The notes below the pieces were generated by a model. It did no database searches and had not been told where the DNA came from. It saw only the letters and a program-made list of their open reading frames with translations. Positions 6,140 through 17,323 of a stretch of DNA of 64,000 bases are shown piece by piece (positions within the stretch are counted from its first letter, which is position 1; every line of letters starts with the position of its first letter). The DNA is from a bacterium. Its GTDB lineage: Bacteria; Krumholzibacteriota; Krumholzibacteriia; LZORAL124-64-63. The stretch spans positions 124,001 through 188,000 of the forward strand of contig JADJCK010000005.1 in the NCBI GenBank assembly GCA_016703265.1, given 5' to 3'. The position numbers and the translations under genes are program-made.

Positions 6140-8924
6140 CTACCTCACGATCGTCAACCTCTTCGCCCCCAACCGCTCCCCACCCAGGTCCAAACTCACG
6201 AAGTACACGCCCGCCGCCACCTGGCGCCCGCCATCATCGCGCGTGTCCCAGCGCGCCTCGAAGCGGCCGGCCGGCATGCGCCCCAGATCCACCTGCCGCA
6301 CGCGGTGGCCGCGCAGGTCGTACACCGAGTAGCGCACCGAAGCGTCCTGGGCCAGCGAGAACGAGAGTGTCGACTCGCCGCCGGTGGGGTTGGGCCCGAT
6401 CGAATGGAAGATGCTGATGCGCGGCTCCAAAGAAGCCGCGTCCGACGTCGACAGCAGGTTCAACGTGCCGATGCCGCTCGTGACGCTGCCGCAGCCGTTG
6501 GACACGACCACCTTGTAGCCGCCCTGGTCGGCGAAGGCCACGTTGGTGATGGTCAGCACCTGGGTCTGCGAGCCGCTGATCGTCGAGCCGTAGGGGCCCA
6601 GGCCGTCGACCAGGGGCACGTCGTTGTGCAGCCACTGGTAGCTCAGGCCGGGGAAGCCGCCGCCGGCAGCCGACGAGAACATCACGGTGGCGCCCAGGTT
6701 CACGTTCTGCGAGAACGGCGAGGGGCTCAGCGAGATCCAGGGCACGCCCGTCTCGGTGTAGCGCGCCCAGCGCGGCGAGTACGTGGTACCGCCCTGCACG
6801 CTGGTGAATTCGCCGCCCGCGTGCACCTCGTTGAACAGGGTGCCCAGCGCCACGACGCCGTTGTTGGCGCCGCCCGAGGCGTCGTGCCAGCTGGCGCCGT
6901 CCCACCAGGCGATGTTGTTGCAGCTGACGCCGCCCGCCGCGGTGAGCGTAGCCGCCGGCGTAGAGCCGGCCGCCGTTCGTCTTGAGTGCGCGCACGCCCA
7001 CCGAGTTCGTGCCGCCCGAGCCCAGGTTGTAATAATTCGCGCCGTCCCAGCGCGCGATGTTCGGGCTGCCGGCCAGGCCGGGGAACTGGCCGCCGATGAT
7101 GAGGCTGCCGTTGTAGACCTCCAGCGCGAACACCCAGCCGCTGAAGGTGCCGCCCACCTGCGACCAGCTGGTTCCGTCGAAGCGGGCCAGGCCGCCGGTG
7201 GCGATGCCGTTCGCGCTGGTGAACGTGCCGCCGGCGTAGAGGTAGCCGTTGTATTCCTTCAGTGCGTACACCTCGCCGCTGGGCATGCCGCCGATGTTCT
7301 CCCACACGTCGGTGGTCTCGTTCCAGCGCGCGACCCTCTGCAGGGCCGTGCCGCCCGACGACGAGAAGTTGCCGCCGGCGTACGTCGTGCCGCCCATGCG
7401 CTCGATGGAGTAGACGTTGAAGTTGAAACCGGCGCCCATCGGCTCCCAGGCCGGGGGCGGGAAGGCGCTGATCGGGTTCTCCCGCCAGCGCGCGATGCGC
7501 AGCGCGCCGACGCCGCCTGCGGTCGTGAAGATGCCGCCGGCGATGAGCTCGTTCGAGCCGTTGAATCCCGGGTACTTGAAGGATTCCAGGGCATAGACGG
7601 CGTTGTTCATGCCGGTGCCGAACGGGCTGAGTGCGCCGCCGTTCCAGCCGGCGATGTTGCTGGCCGTGCCCAGCCCGAGCGTGGGCTGCTGGAACGAGCC
7701 GCCTGCCACCAGGCGGCCTGCGAACGTTGTCATCGCGAGCACGTAGCTCGCGCTGCCGCCGCCGAACGGTGCCCACACGCTGCCGTTCCAGTGGGCGATG
7801 TGGTTGGCCGTGCCGCCCGCAAAGGTGAAGGCGCCCACGGCAATCAGTTCGTTGCGGTACGAGGTCGTGTCCTCGACCCGGTCGTTGGTGCCGCCGCCCA
7901 GCGCCTGCCACGCCGAGCCGCCCGGCGGCCAGAAGGCCACGTGATTGACCGTCGCCGCGCCGGCCGTGATGAAATCGCCGGCGATGACGATGCCCTGGTG
8001 GATTGTCACGCTCCAGATCGTGGCGGCAACATTGCCCGGAGTGTCGACGCCATTCTCGAAGGTGTGGAAGGTGCTTCCGTTCCAACCGACCATGTTGTTG
8101 CAGACAACACCGTTGAACGTGCGGAAGCCGCCGACGACCAGCAGTTCGCCTGCGAACACATCCAGGTCGTAGATGCCGCCACCATCGGTGCCGTTGGTGA
8201 CGGTCGCGAAAAGCCCGCCGCCGGGGTATCCGTGCGTGAGGTGGATGGCGCCCAACTTGTAACCGGCGGCGCACAGCTCGCCGTTGAACTCCGCAAGCGC
8301 ACGCACGGCCGTGCCCGTCTGCGAGCCGAAGTCGGCCTCTTCGACGTCATCCCACAGGTTCGCGCCGGCATTCCACCGCGCGATGTAGTGTGCCGGGATG
8401 CTGGCCTGCGTCGTGAAGTGCGTCATGAACGTGCCGGCGATGTAGAGCGAGCCGTTGTAGACGATCATGTCGTTCACGTTGCCGGTGTTCGTCGCCGAGA
8501 GGCCCTCCCAGGTCGTGCCCGTCCAGCGCCGCACGGTCTGGTCGAATGTGCCCACATCGTTGTCCCCGTCGCAGCCGGCGACGAGCTGACCATTGAACAC
8601 GACCAGGCTGTACACCGAAAGCGGGATGCCGAACCCGAACGGCGACCACTGCGCCGTCGACGGATCGTACTGCGCGATGTTCTGCGCCGCCACGCCGCCG
8701 ATCGAGGTGAAGTTGCCCGCCACCACCAGCCGTTCCTGGATCGGGCCGGCGCCGTCCGGGTCCCACGTGATGGAGTCGTAGATGTTGCCGTTCGAGCCGT
8801 TGGGCAGCGTGCCGTCGTCCATCGGGCCCTGGATCCAGTCCTCGCATTGGGCCGCAGCCACGGTGGGCAGCAGCAGCGCGGAAGCCAGCACCATCGCCAC
8901 CGCGGTCTTCATTCGCAGATTCAT
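6140..8924 (-). CDS. Secreted beta-propeller-like repeat protein with FlgD-type tail, frameshifted
   Basis: About 927 residues once a single extra base (or two missing) near 6941-6957 is allowed for; span mod 3 is 1. ATG at 8924 has GAGGAG 7 bases upstream. A signal peptide (MKTAVAMVLASALLLPTVAA) is followed by many roughly 40-residue repeats of the form N-x-I-A-x-W-D-G, W-x-x-G, L-Y-A-G-G-x-F. This repeat type forms beta-propellers in this phylum's proteins. Behind the frameshift come an Ig-like domain (PFSQNVNLGATVMFSSAAGG) and a FlgD-like module (YSVYDLRGHRVR, WDTRDDGGRQVAAGVYF) ending KRLTIVR. The module probably serves secretion or anchoring. A paralogue with the same repeat lies at 22961-25393. 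Substrate unknown. Confidence 0.82.
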
Positions 8925-9081
8925 CGGATTCTCCTCGGTCGCACAGGGTGGAGGCGGAGTTGCCGGCCGTCCATCCAGGACGGGTCGACGGCGTCACGCC
9001 GTTTCGTGCTTTCGAGGAGTCATACGCTCGGGGATGTCGGGGCGAACACGGTTGGCGGCGCCCGCTCATGACCGGGCGTGT

Positions 9082-10218
9082 TCAATGAAGGGCTGCCTGC
9101 CCCGGGTTCGGGTTCCGCCGGTACGCCGCCCGGTCCAACTCGCCCAGCGAGCGGATCGGCGTCGCCGGCGAGAGGTACTTCGCCAGGAATTTCCAGATCT
9201 TCACCCGCGTCTCGCGCGCCGCCCGCGTATCGATGCGGTCGAAGCTGTGGCCGCCCGGCACGTCCTGGAAGATCTCGTACTCGAATTCCTTGTCCTCGGC
9301 CTTCAGCGCGCGGATCAGGTGCTCGACTTCCAGCACGTTCACGTCGTCGTCGTTGGTGTTGGTATGGATGAGCAGCGGCGTTGCCAGCTTTGCCGCGTGG
9401 TTGACGGGCGAACGGCGACGGTACTCGGCCACGTCCTCGTTCGCGGTCTTGCCGATGTGGAACGCAGCGGAGAATTCCTCGCGGTAGTCGTCCTCGTAGT
9501 AGCCCATGCGCGCGACCAGGTCGCTGACCGGCACACCGGCGAAGCAGGCCGCGTACTCGCTGGGATTCTCGAAGATATCCATCAGCGCGATCAACCCGCC
9601 GTGGCTCCAGCCGACCACGCCCACCCGCGTGCCGTCGATGTACTCGAAGTTCTCGACCATGAAGTCGCGTGCGGCGTTGTTGTCGGCGATCTCGAGGCCG
9701 CCGTAGTCGATATTCTCGTAGAACGTCTTGCCGTAGCCGGTGCTGCCGCGGTACTCGGGCGCCACCACCACGTAGCCCTGCGCCATCAGCTCGCGGATGA
9801 TGTGCGTGTGGTACGTGGTGAAGTTGGCGTGCACGCCGCCGTGGGGCAGCACGATGAGCGGGTGCTTCTTCGCGCGGTCCAGGTCCCTGGGCACGAAGGT
9901 ATAGGCCCAGAACTTCAGCGGGTTGTTGGCGCCCATCGCGGTCGGATTCTCCACATGCGCGCGCGGCGGTCCGGTGATGAAGACCTTGTCGATCGCGGCG
10001 ACGTCGCCCACCCGGTGGTACCAGAGGACGTCGTCGACCGCCTTCTCCAGCGTATCCAGCCGGTGGTCGAGTGCCTCGAAGCGCTTGTCCAGCTGCGTGG
10101 AGGTGGCCGGCGTGGTTGCGGCGGGGTCCTGCGCCATTGCCATCGTGGCCGTGCCGGCCAGCGCCAGTGCCAAAGCCACAGGCAGCGTCGTGACGAGGGG
10201 GAAACGGTGACGGCTCAT
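9082..10218 (-). CDS. Secreted S9-family prolyl-oligopeptidase-like hydrolase
   Basis: A 378-residue protein. ATG at 10218 was chosen because GGAGGG lies 8 bases upstream and the signal peptide (FPLVTTLPVALALALAGTAT) then starts normally; an upstream in-frame ATG at 10299 lacks these. After a short coiled region (DKRFEALDHRLDTLEKAVDD) comes an alpha/beta-hydrolase of the S9 type: HGGVHANFTTYH (oxyanion region), EYRGSTGYG, nucleophile Ser in GWSHGG, Asp in NTNDDDV, His in GGHSFD. These fit a peptidase or esterase acting outside the cytoplasm. It lacks the large N-terminal propeller of classic prolyl oligopeptidases. It is divergent from the FG-GAP gene at 10384. Confidence 0.88.
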   Translation of the reverse strand: MSRHRFPLVTTLPVALALALAGTATMAMAQDPAATTPATSTQLDKRFEALDHRLDTLEKAVDDVLWYHRVGDVAAIDKVFITGPPRAHVENPTAMGANNPLKFWAYTFVPRDLDRAKKHPLIVLPHGGVHANFTTYHTHIIRELMAQGYVVVAPEYRGSTGYGKTFYENIDYGGLEIADNNAARDFMVENFEYIDGTRVGVVGWSHGGLIALMDIFENPSEYAACFAGVPVSDLVARMGYYEDDYREEFSAAFHIGKTANEDVAEYRRRSPVNHAAKLATPLLIHTNTNDDDVNVLEVEHLIRALKAEDKEFEYEIFQDVPGGHSFDRIDTRAARETRVKIWKFLAKYLSPATPIRSLGELDRAAYRRNPNPGQAALH

Positions 10219-10383
10219 CAGCAACGCCCTCCGGTGTGCGTGGTCCCGCCTGTCGCGGCCAACGGAGCGGTCATGCCACGGTTGAAGAGGTCGCGTCAAC
10301 GGACCGACGACCTCGCTGGCCCATACAAGACAAATTAAGTATCATATCCATGCACTACGACCCTCCCCGAAAGGACTCCCGAC

Positions 10384-11920
10384 ATGGCCCACCCTGAGCG
10401 ATGGAGGCGGTGCGCGGGTGCCGTGCGTCTGGAACGACCGTCCGCCGGCAGCCTGCTTGTCCTGTTCCTCCTGTTGGCCGCCGCTTCCGCCCAAGCCATT
10501 CCCATCGACCAGTGGACCTACAAGCTCGTCAACAACCAGCACTCGCAGACGCTCAGCCTCGGCTTCGGCGACGTCGATCGCGACGGACTGGTCGACATCG
10601 TCTCGGACCAGTACTGGTTCCACAATCCAGGGGGCGACATGCTGGGCGCGTGGACGCGCGTGGCGCTGCCCGTCGGCATGGGCGCCTTCGCGGTCACCGA
10701 CGTCGACGGCGATGCTTTTGCCGACATCATCGCGCAGAAGACCGTCGGCGACCTGAACCTCTACTGGCTCGAGGCGACCAATGCCGGCGCTACCGCGTGG
10801 AGCCAGGTGCTCATCGGCGCGGTGCCTGTCGCCAGCCATCCCGAGGGCGCGCAGGGCTACCGCCTGGGGCAGATCGAGAGCGGGGGCAAGCCCGAGGTCG
10901 CCATCTCGAGCGGCGGCGGCATCTACTACTTCCGCATCCCGGCCAATCCCGCTGCCGGTGCGTGGCCGCGCGTGCGCATCAACGCGGCGCCGTCCGATGA
11001 GGGCTTTGCTTTGGGCGACGTCGATCGCGACGGCCAGCTCGATGTCGCCGCCACCACCGGCAACGCCAAGGGTGTCTTCTGGTACCGCAATCCCGGCGAC
11101 GGCGGCGCCGACTGGTCGGGCACGCAGGTGGCCACCTTCACCGAGGCGGACTACCCCGATCGCACCGAGCTCGGCGATTTCAACGGTGACGGCCGGCTCG
11201 ACATCGTCGCGAGCGAAGAGAACGGCATGCCGAACAACGCCTCGACCATCTGGTGGGAGCAGCCGCTGAACGCATTCGCCGGCAGCTGGACGGCGCACCC
11301 CGTCGTCACGCAGGGCAGCACCAACAGCATGGACGTGGCCGACATGGATCAGGACGGCAACGTCGACCTGGTGCTGGCCGAGCACTACGGCAACCTGCGG
11401 TTGCAGGTGTGGACGGGCAACGGCGCCGGCGTGCTGAGCCTGAACGTGCTCGCGACCGGCATCGAGAGCCACCTCGGCGCGCGCACCGTCGACCTTGACG
11501 GCGACGGCGACCTCGACATCGTCAGCATCGCCTGGAACACGCCGCAGAACATCCACCTGTGGCGCAACGACAACGGCGGCGGCGCCTCGCCCGTGCCGGG
11601 GACCGGCGGCGTGCCTGCCTCCGGGCTCATCGCCTCGCTCGAGGCCTGGCCCAACCCGTTCAACCCCGCCGTCGAGTTCGCCGTCGGGATGAGCGGCGCG
11701 GCGCTGCTGCGGGTCGACATCCACGACGTGGCCGGCCACCGCGTGCGGCAGCTCCACGACGGCTTCGCCGCTGCCGGCGTGCTGACATTGCGCTGGGACG
11801 GGGACCGACGACCAGGGCGCCCGCCTGCCGGGCGGCATGTACCTGGTGCGGGCGGCCTCCGGGGCGGCGCTGGTGGTGGCGAAGGTGTCTCTGGTCGGGG
11901 ACGGGCGGGCAGCGCGTTAA
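10384..11920 (+). CDS. Secreted FG-GAP/VCBS repeat protein with FlgD-type tail, frameshifted
   Basis: About 511 residues. AAGGA precedes ATG 10384. A signal peptide (SLLVLFLLLAAASAQA) leads into repeated calcium-binding FG-GAP/VCBS units with D-x-D-x-D loops: GDVDRDGLVDIVS, TDVDGDAFADIIA, GDVDRDGQLDVAA, GDFNGDGRLDIVA, ADMDQDGNVDLVL, VDLDGDGDLDIVS. Such units form a seven-bladed propeller of the integrin type. The C-terminal FlgD-like module has WPNPFNPAVEF, DIHDVAGHRVRQL and then TLRWDG. There a GGGG run (11800-11803) carries one extra G. Removing it restores TDDQGARLPGGMYLVR and the stop at 11918-11920 (span mod 3 is 1). Exported, probably cell-surface; role unknown. Confidence 0.85.
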
Positions 11921-12103
11921 GGGGATCCCGCGGCCCCGCTGCGTTCTGCCGCCGCATGCCGGCACTTCGTGCTTGCGGCATCACGTTTATAATTGTCCTA
12001 TCATGAGAGCGTCGCGAGACCTTTCGGGATTTTTGCGACCGGTGTGGCCGGAAGTTGCAGCGGTAGCCAGGCTCCAGGGCACGAATGGATAGGAGGGCAC
12101 CTC

Positions 12104-14627
12104 ATGTGGATGGGCCCGATGTTGCGATGGATCGCGGCCGTGGGGTCGATGCGGCTGCGGCCGTTCGGGTTGGCGGCCTGCGCGGTGGCCATGGCTGCCA
12201 TGCTGCTCCCGGCAGCGGGCGTGGCCGCTGCATTTTTCATCGGCATCGGCGGCGACGACGACTATCCAGGCACCCCGGCGCAGCCGCTCAAGTCGATCCA
12301 GCGCGCGGTCGACCTGGCCGCGGCCGGCGACACGATCCGCATCCTCGACGGCACGTACTCGGGCGCCGGCAACGCCAACGTCCGCTGGAGCGACCGCAGC
12401 CTGACCTTCATGTCCGACAGCGGCAACCGCAAGGAATGCGTGATCGACTGCAACGGGGCCGACGGATTCCGCTTCCTCGACACCGTCCTCACCGACACGC
12501 ACCTGGTGCGCTTCAACGACCTTTCCGTCGTCGACGCCGACACGGCGATTGCCGTGCTGCGCACCGGCTTCAGCAACATCACGCCGGTCGACTTGCAGAT
12601 CAGCCGTTGCGCCCTGCGCGACGGCTACGTGGGCGTGGCCTCGCACGGCGGCAATGTGCTGCTTGTCGACAGCGTCCTGGCGGACAATGAGCTGGCCGGC
12701 CTGCACGGCGGCTACGCGATCGGCCTGGCCATGAGCGGCTGCGAGGTGCGGGGCAACGGGACCGGTCTGTTCTTTACGCAGATGTACGGCCCCGGTCCCG
12801 TCGTGCTGGAGAACACGGCCATCGCGCTCAACGGCACCGGCATCCGGTACTGGCAGGAGAGCGCGAACATGGAGCTGCGGCAGTGCCGCGTCGATTCGAG
12901 CCTCACCGGCCACGGCCTGCGGGCCGGCTCCGATTTCAGCGTCCTGACCATCGACGGCTGCACCCTGCGCGGCAACGCCCAGCACGGCATCGCCAACACG
13001 CAGGGCACCTATCTCGTCGTCAACGACACGTACATCGCCGACAACGGCACCTCGGGCATCGCCATGCCGGCCGGCTACGCGGCACTGGACCTCGAGAGTG
13101 TCACCATCGTCGGCAACACGTCGTGGGGCATCGGCCCGTTCACCTGGGCTGCGCTCGAGGCGCCGATGGTTCCCATGGGGCCCCGCAAGAGCGACAAGGA
13201 CCCGGCCCATCACATCCGCATCAACAACTGCGAGGTCTCGGGCAACGGCGCCGGCGGCGTCGCGATCGCGGGCGCCTACGACCCGATCCGCGTCACGTCC
13301 AGCCTCGTTGCGGACAACCAGGGCCTCGGGCTGCAACTGGGCGGCACGACCGCCGAGGCGACCTGCCAGCTTACTTCGCTGACGATCGTCGCGAACCGCG
13401 GCAACGGCATCGACGTGGTGGCGGGCCGGTGCACGGCCACGAACCTGCTGGTCACGAACAACCGGGGCGCTGCGGCCAAGGTGCTGACCGGCAGCGACCT
13501 GACGCTGGGCTGCTCGAACCTGTTCGGCAACGGCGGCGGCGACTGGGTCGGCGCCGTGCAGTCGCAGTTCGGGCTCTACGGCAACCTGTCGGTGGACCCG
13601 CTCTATTGCGGGCTGACCGCCGCCGACTACTTCGCTGCGCGAGGATTCACCCCTCGCCGCGGCCAACAGCGACAGCTGCGGCACCATCGGCCGCTTCGAC
13701 GCCACGTGCCCCGCACCGCCCGACACGGTGCCGCCACTGCCGATCATCCTGCGCGACGTGCCCGGCGACCAGGGCGGCGCCCTCTCCGTGTCCTGGCCGC
13801 GCCATCAGCGGGACTCCGAGCTGGCCACCCTGCCCGTGCAGGAATACCTCGTGCAGCGCCACTGGGGCCTGGCCTGGCAGACGCTGGGCACCCTTGCCGC
13901 CACCGGCGCCGACACCTACAGCGTCGTGGTCACTACGCCCGACATCATGGTGCTGGGCCAGCCCGCACCGCTGGCACCCTATCGCGTCGTGGCGCTGACG
14001 GCCGCGCCCGGTGTCACCTACACATCGGCCGCCGACAGCGCCTGCTCGTTCGACAACCTGCCGCCGCCCGCGCCGGTCGTCGAGCTGGTGGAGTCCGAGG
14101 GCTTCCGCACCCTGACCTGGAGCCTGCCGCCGATCCTCGACCTTCGTTCGGTGTGCGTGTTCCGCGGCACCGAGCCCGGCTTCGTGGCCGGCGAGCCCGT
14201 CGGCTGCCCGAACAATCCGTACTTCGTCGAACACGACCTGGCCGGGTACTACTACCGCGTGCAGTTCATCGACACGCATGGCAACGCCGGCGCATTCTCG
14301 GAGGAACTGCACGGCCAGTATGTCTCGGACGTTCCCGGCGCCGGGCCGGTCGTCCTGCGATTGCTCCCCAACCGGCCAAACCCGTTCAACCCGCAGACGA
14401 CCATCAGCTACGAGCTTCCGAGCGCCGGACGCGTGCGCCTGTCGGTGTTCGACCTGGCCGGTCGCTGCGTGCGCATGCTGGTCGACGCCGACCTGGGCGC
14501 CGGCCACCACGAGATCGTCTGGGACGGTCGCGACGACACCGGCCAGCGGCTGGCCTCCGGGCAGCTTCTGGCGCGACTGATGTCCGACGGGCAGATGCGG
14601 TCGCTGTTGATGGGGTTGGTGAAGTAG
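12104..14627 (+). CDS. Secreted parallel beta-helix protein with FlgD-type tail (paralogue 1 of 3), frameshifted
   Basis: About 840 residues. ATG 12104 has AGGAGGG 6 bases upstream; in-frame codons before it show no signal peptide. After a membrane-spanning signal (LAACAVAMAAMLLPAAG) comes DDDYPGTPAQPLKSIQRAVD, the DUF1565-type opening of right-handed beta-helix proteins. Then follow many N-G-x-G-I/V coils to about residue 500. An extra base near 13633-13637 breaks the frame just before REDSPLAAANSD; paralogue 3 reads LRDDSPLSPAYSD at the same point. After it come a fibronectin-like region and a FlgD-like module (RPNPFNPQTTISYEL, FDLAGRCVRML, WDGRDDTGQRLASGQ) ending GLVK. Beta-helix proteins often bind or cleave polysaccharides, but no catalytic set is evident. 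Confidence 0.85.
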
Positions 14628-14776
14628 GGCGATTCGGTTGTCGCGGCGGCGGACCGTGAATAATATTGAAAATATGTAGTCATTTGCGCTACCATGCCGG
14701 GGCCTGCCCATGTCGCCGCTGCGGCGGTGGGCAAGGTGTTCTCGCCCGTGGAGTTCTGCATGGGGGGTCACGAGAT

Positions 14777-17041
14777 ATGCATACTCATCGGGTCATTCCT
14801 CACCGTTTGGCCGCGCTCGCGTTCGCGACCGCGATCATCATCTTCGCCCTCGCCGCCACCGATGCCGTCGCCACAACCCGGTACGTGGCCCCGTGGGGCA
14901 GTGACCTCAACCCCGGCACGGCGCTGTTGCCGATGGCCAGGGTGCAGACGGCGATCAACGCTTCGAGCGACGGCGACACGGTGCTGCTGGCGGACGGCAC
15001 CTACTCCGGCACCGGCAATCGCGACATCGACCTTCACGGCAAGGCCATCCGTGTGGCGTCGAGTTCGGGACAGCCGCAATCGTGCATCATCGACTGCACC
15101 CACGACGGCGTGACGCTGCACTACGGGTTCATCTTCAGCGGCTTCTATAGCGCGCCGGCCGAGTTGTCCGGCCTGACGGTGATGGGCGCCCGGACGAGCG
15201 GTGACACCGCCGGCGCGCTGATGATGCCGGACGGCGCTTCCGAGGCGGCGACCGGCGCGGCGCCGGTGCTGGACCACGTGCGTGTCGAAGCCAACACCGG
15301 CAACGGCTTCTATGTGGGCTATGCGCGCCGCATGTTCACGGCGACCGACTGTTCGTTCTCCGCCAACTCCGGCAGCGGTGGCGTTTCACGGTCGGTGCAC
15401 GCCATCGGCGGCCACAGCTTCGTGCGGTGCCAGTTCGTCGGCAACGGCGTGTCGGGGTACCGGTCGGGAGCCTACTGCTCCTTCCCGACGCAGAATCTCT
15501 ACGTGGACTGCGAGTTCAGCGGGAACGTCCAGGACGGCTATCTCTGCACGAACACGCTGTGGCAGAGCGAGAACTTCAGCAACTGCACGTTCGCGGACAA
15601 CGGCGGCCATGGCGCCAGCGTCAAGTACGCGGTGACCTACACCGGCTGCACGTTTGCCGACAACGTCGGCTGGGGCCTGCGGTTCGACATCATGGCCGGT
15701 GATCCAGGCGGCGTCACGGTCGGCACCAGCGCCTTCGAGCGGAACGACGCGGGCGGCATCGGCTGTTTCAGCGCCACGACGCTGTTCGGCAACATCAACG
15801 TGACGGACTCGACGATCTTGGACAACGGCGGCGCCGGCTTCACGGGTCTGGTCACGCGCACGGCCGGGAGCGTCAGCGGCTGTGTCATCGCGAACAACGG
15901 CGGGCCCGGGCTCGAACTCAGGCCGCTCGTCCCGCCCACCTACCCGAGCCCCGTCACCGGCAACTTCGTCGTGACGCGGAACACCATCGACGGCAACACG
16001 GGCGCGGGCCTCAGCCTCCGCTTCGAGAGCGGCCACGACCCGGCCACCGATGTCATGGGTGTGTCCGTGTCGCGCACCATCATCAGCGGGCATGTCACGG
16101 CGGCCTCCATCGCCGGCATGGTGCCCGGCGCGCTCAGCGTGGAATGTACCGACGTGTGGGGCAACACGGGCGGCGACTGGGTCGGGGCGCTGGCGCCGTT
16201 TGCCGGCCTGGACGGCAACCTGAGCGCCGACCCGATCTACTGCGGCAGCGCGATCCCCGAGGACCCGTGGTCGATCAGCGCCGCGTCGCCGTGCACGGGC
16301 GACGACGATCCGGCCTGCGGCCCGATCGGCGCGCGCGGCGTCGGCTGCGGAACCTACATCGACTGGTGCAACCTGGCCGGGCCGCCCGTCGTGTACGCGG
16401 CGGCCGCGGGTGTGGCCGGGCCGTTGACGGGATACGTCCAGATCATCGGCGTCACGTCGCTCGCCGGCGCCACGCCCGGGTTGCTGGCCCAGGCAGGCTG
16501 GGGGCCGAGCGGCTCCGATCCTGCCGCCGGCGGCTGGCTCTGGGCACCTGCGACCTACTACCGGGATGTCCACGGCCTCGATGTCTTCCGCGGGTGGTTC
16601 ACGGTGGGCGCTTCCGGAACGTATGCCTGTGCATTCCGCTACGGATTCGCCGGCGGACCCTGGGTGTACGGCGATCTCGACGGGAGCGACAACGGCTACC
16701 AGGCGGCCCAGGCCGGCCAACTCGTGGTGGGCACAGCTTCGGGCACGCCCGATGTCCAGCCCGCGCAGCTGCGCCTGCACGCGGCGCAGCCGAACCCGTT
16801 CAATCCCTCGACCACCCTGCGCTTCGACCTGCCGACCGCCGGCTTCGCGCGGCTTGCGGTGTACGACCTGGCAGGACGGCTGGTGCGCACGCTGGTCAGC
16901 GGGCCGATGGAGGCGACAGCGCACACCGTCACCTGGGACGGCCGCGACGACAGCGGCCGGCCCGTGAGCGCGGGCGCCTATGCCGTGCGGCTGGAGGCCG
17001 ACGGGCAGGTGCGCTCGCAGCTGCTGGCGCTTGTGAAGTAG
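14777..17041 (+). CDS. Secreted parallel beta-helix protein with FlgD-type tail (paralogue 2 of 3)
   Basis: A 754-residue intact protein. The ATG at 14777 (MHTHRV) was chosen because the signal peptide (LAALAFATAIIIFALAA) follows directly. Mature sequence opens RYVAPWGSDLNPGTALLPM, again the DUF1565-like start. It is followed by beta-helix coils with N-x-G-x-G/F patterns to about 500, a central beta domain, and the FlgD-like module (QPNPFNPSTTLRFDL, VYDLAGRLVRTLV, WDGRDDSGRPVSAGAYAVR) ending LLALVK. It lies in tandem with two paralogues (12104 and 17324) sharing the same domain order, so the three arose by duplication. An AT-rich stretch at 14658-14684 ahead of it may hold its promoter. Confidence 0.88.
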   Translation: MHTHRVIPHRLAALAFATAIIIFALAATDAVATTRYVAPWGSDLNPGTALLPMARVQTAINASSDGDTVLLADGTYSGTGNRDIDLHGKAIRVASSSGQPQSCIIDCTHDGVTLHYGFIFSGFYSAPAELSGLTVMGARTSGDTAGALMMPDGASEAATGAAPVLDHVRVEANTGNGFYVGYARRMFTATDCSFSANSGSGGVSRSVHAIGGHSFVRCQFVGNGVSGYRSGAYCSFPTQNLYVDCEFSGNVQDGYLCTNTLWQSENFSNCTFADNGGHGASVKYAVTYTGCTFADNVGWGLRFDIMAGDPGGVTVGTSAFERNDAGGIGCFSATTLFGNINVTDSTILDNGGAGFTGLVTRTAGSVSGCVIANNGGPGLELRPLVPPTYPSPVTGNFVVTRNTIDGNTGAGLSLRFESGHDPATDVMGVSVSRTIISGHVTAASIAGMVPGALSVECTDVWGNTGGDWVGALAPFAGLDGNLSADPIYCGSAIPEDPWSISAASPCTGDDDPACGPIGARGVGCGTYIDWCNLAGPPVVYAAAAGVAGPLTGYVQIIGVTSLAGATPGLLAQAGWGPSGSDPAAGGWLWAPATYYRDVHGLDVFRGWFTVGASGTYACAFRYGFAGGPWVYGDLDGSDNGYQAAQAGQLVVGTASGTPDVQPAQLRLHAAQPNPFNPSTTLRFDLPTAGFARLAVYDLAGRLVRTLVSGPMEATAHTVTWDGRDDSGRPVSAGAYAVRLEADGQVRSQLLALVK

Positions 17042-17323
17042 GAAGGCCGTGGGCCGCGGCGGCTCCCGTCGCCGCGCTCCCGATGATATCGCAGGATTCC
17101 CGCCCGGGCCCGGTGAGGGCCCGCGGCGGTTTCTTCGCCTTTCCGGCCGGCGAATCCTGATCCTCAATTTTCGACGTAAATAGCGGCTTTCATGTGCGAT
17201 ACGTCCATTCCCGACGGCTCTCCCGTGGTATACTCGTTCCAGCGCCACGGTGAGCCGTGGCGGCACGCGGGGGACGGCATCCTTGACGGCGCATCGCGAA
17301 GTTCTGAAGCTCGGGGGTACCTG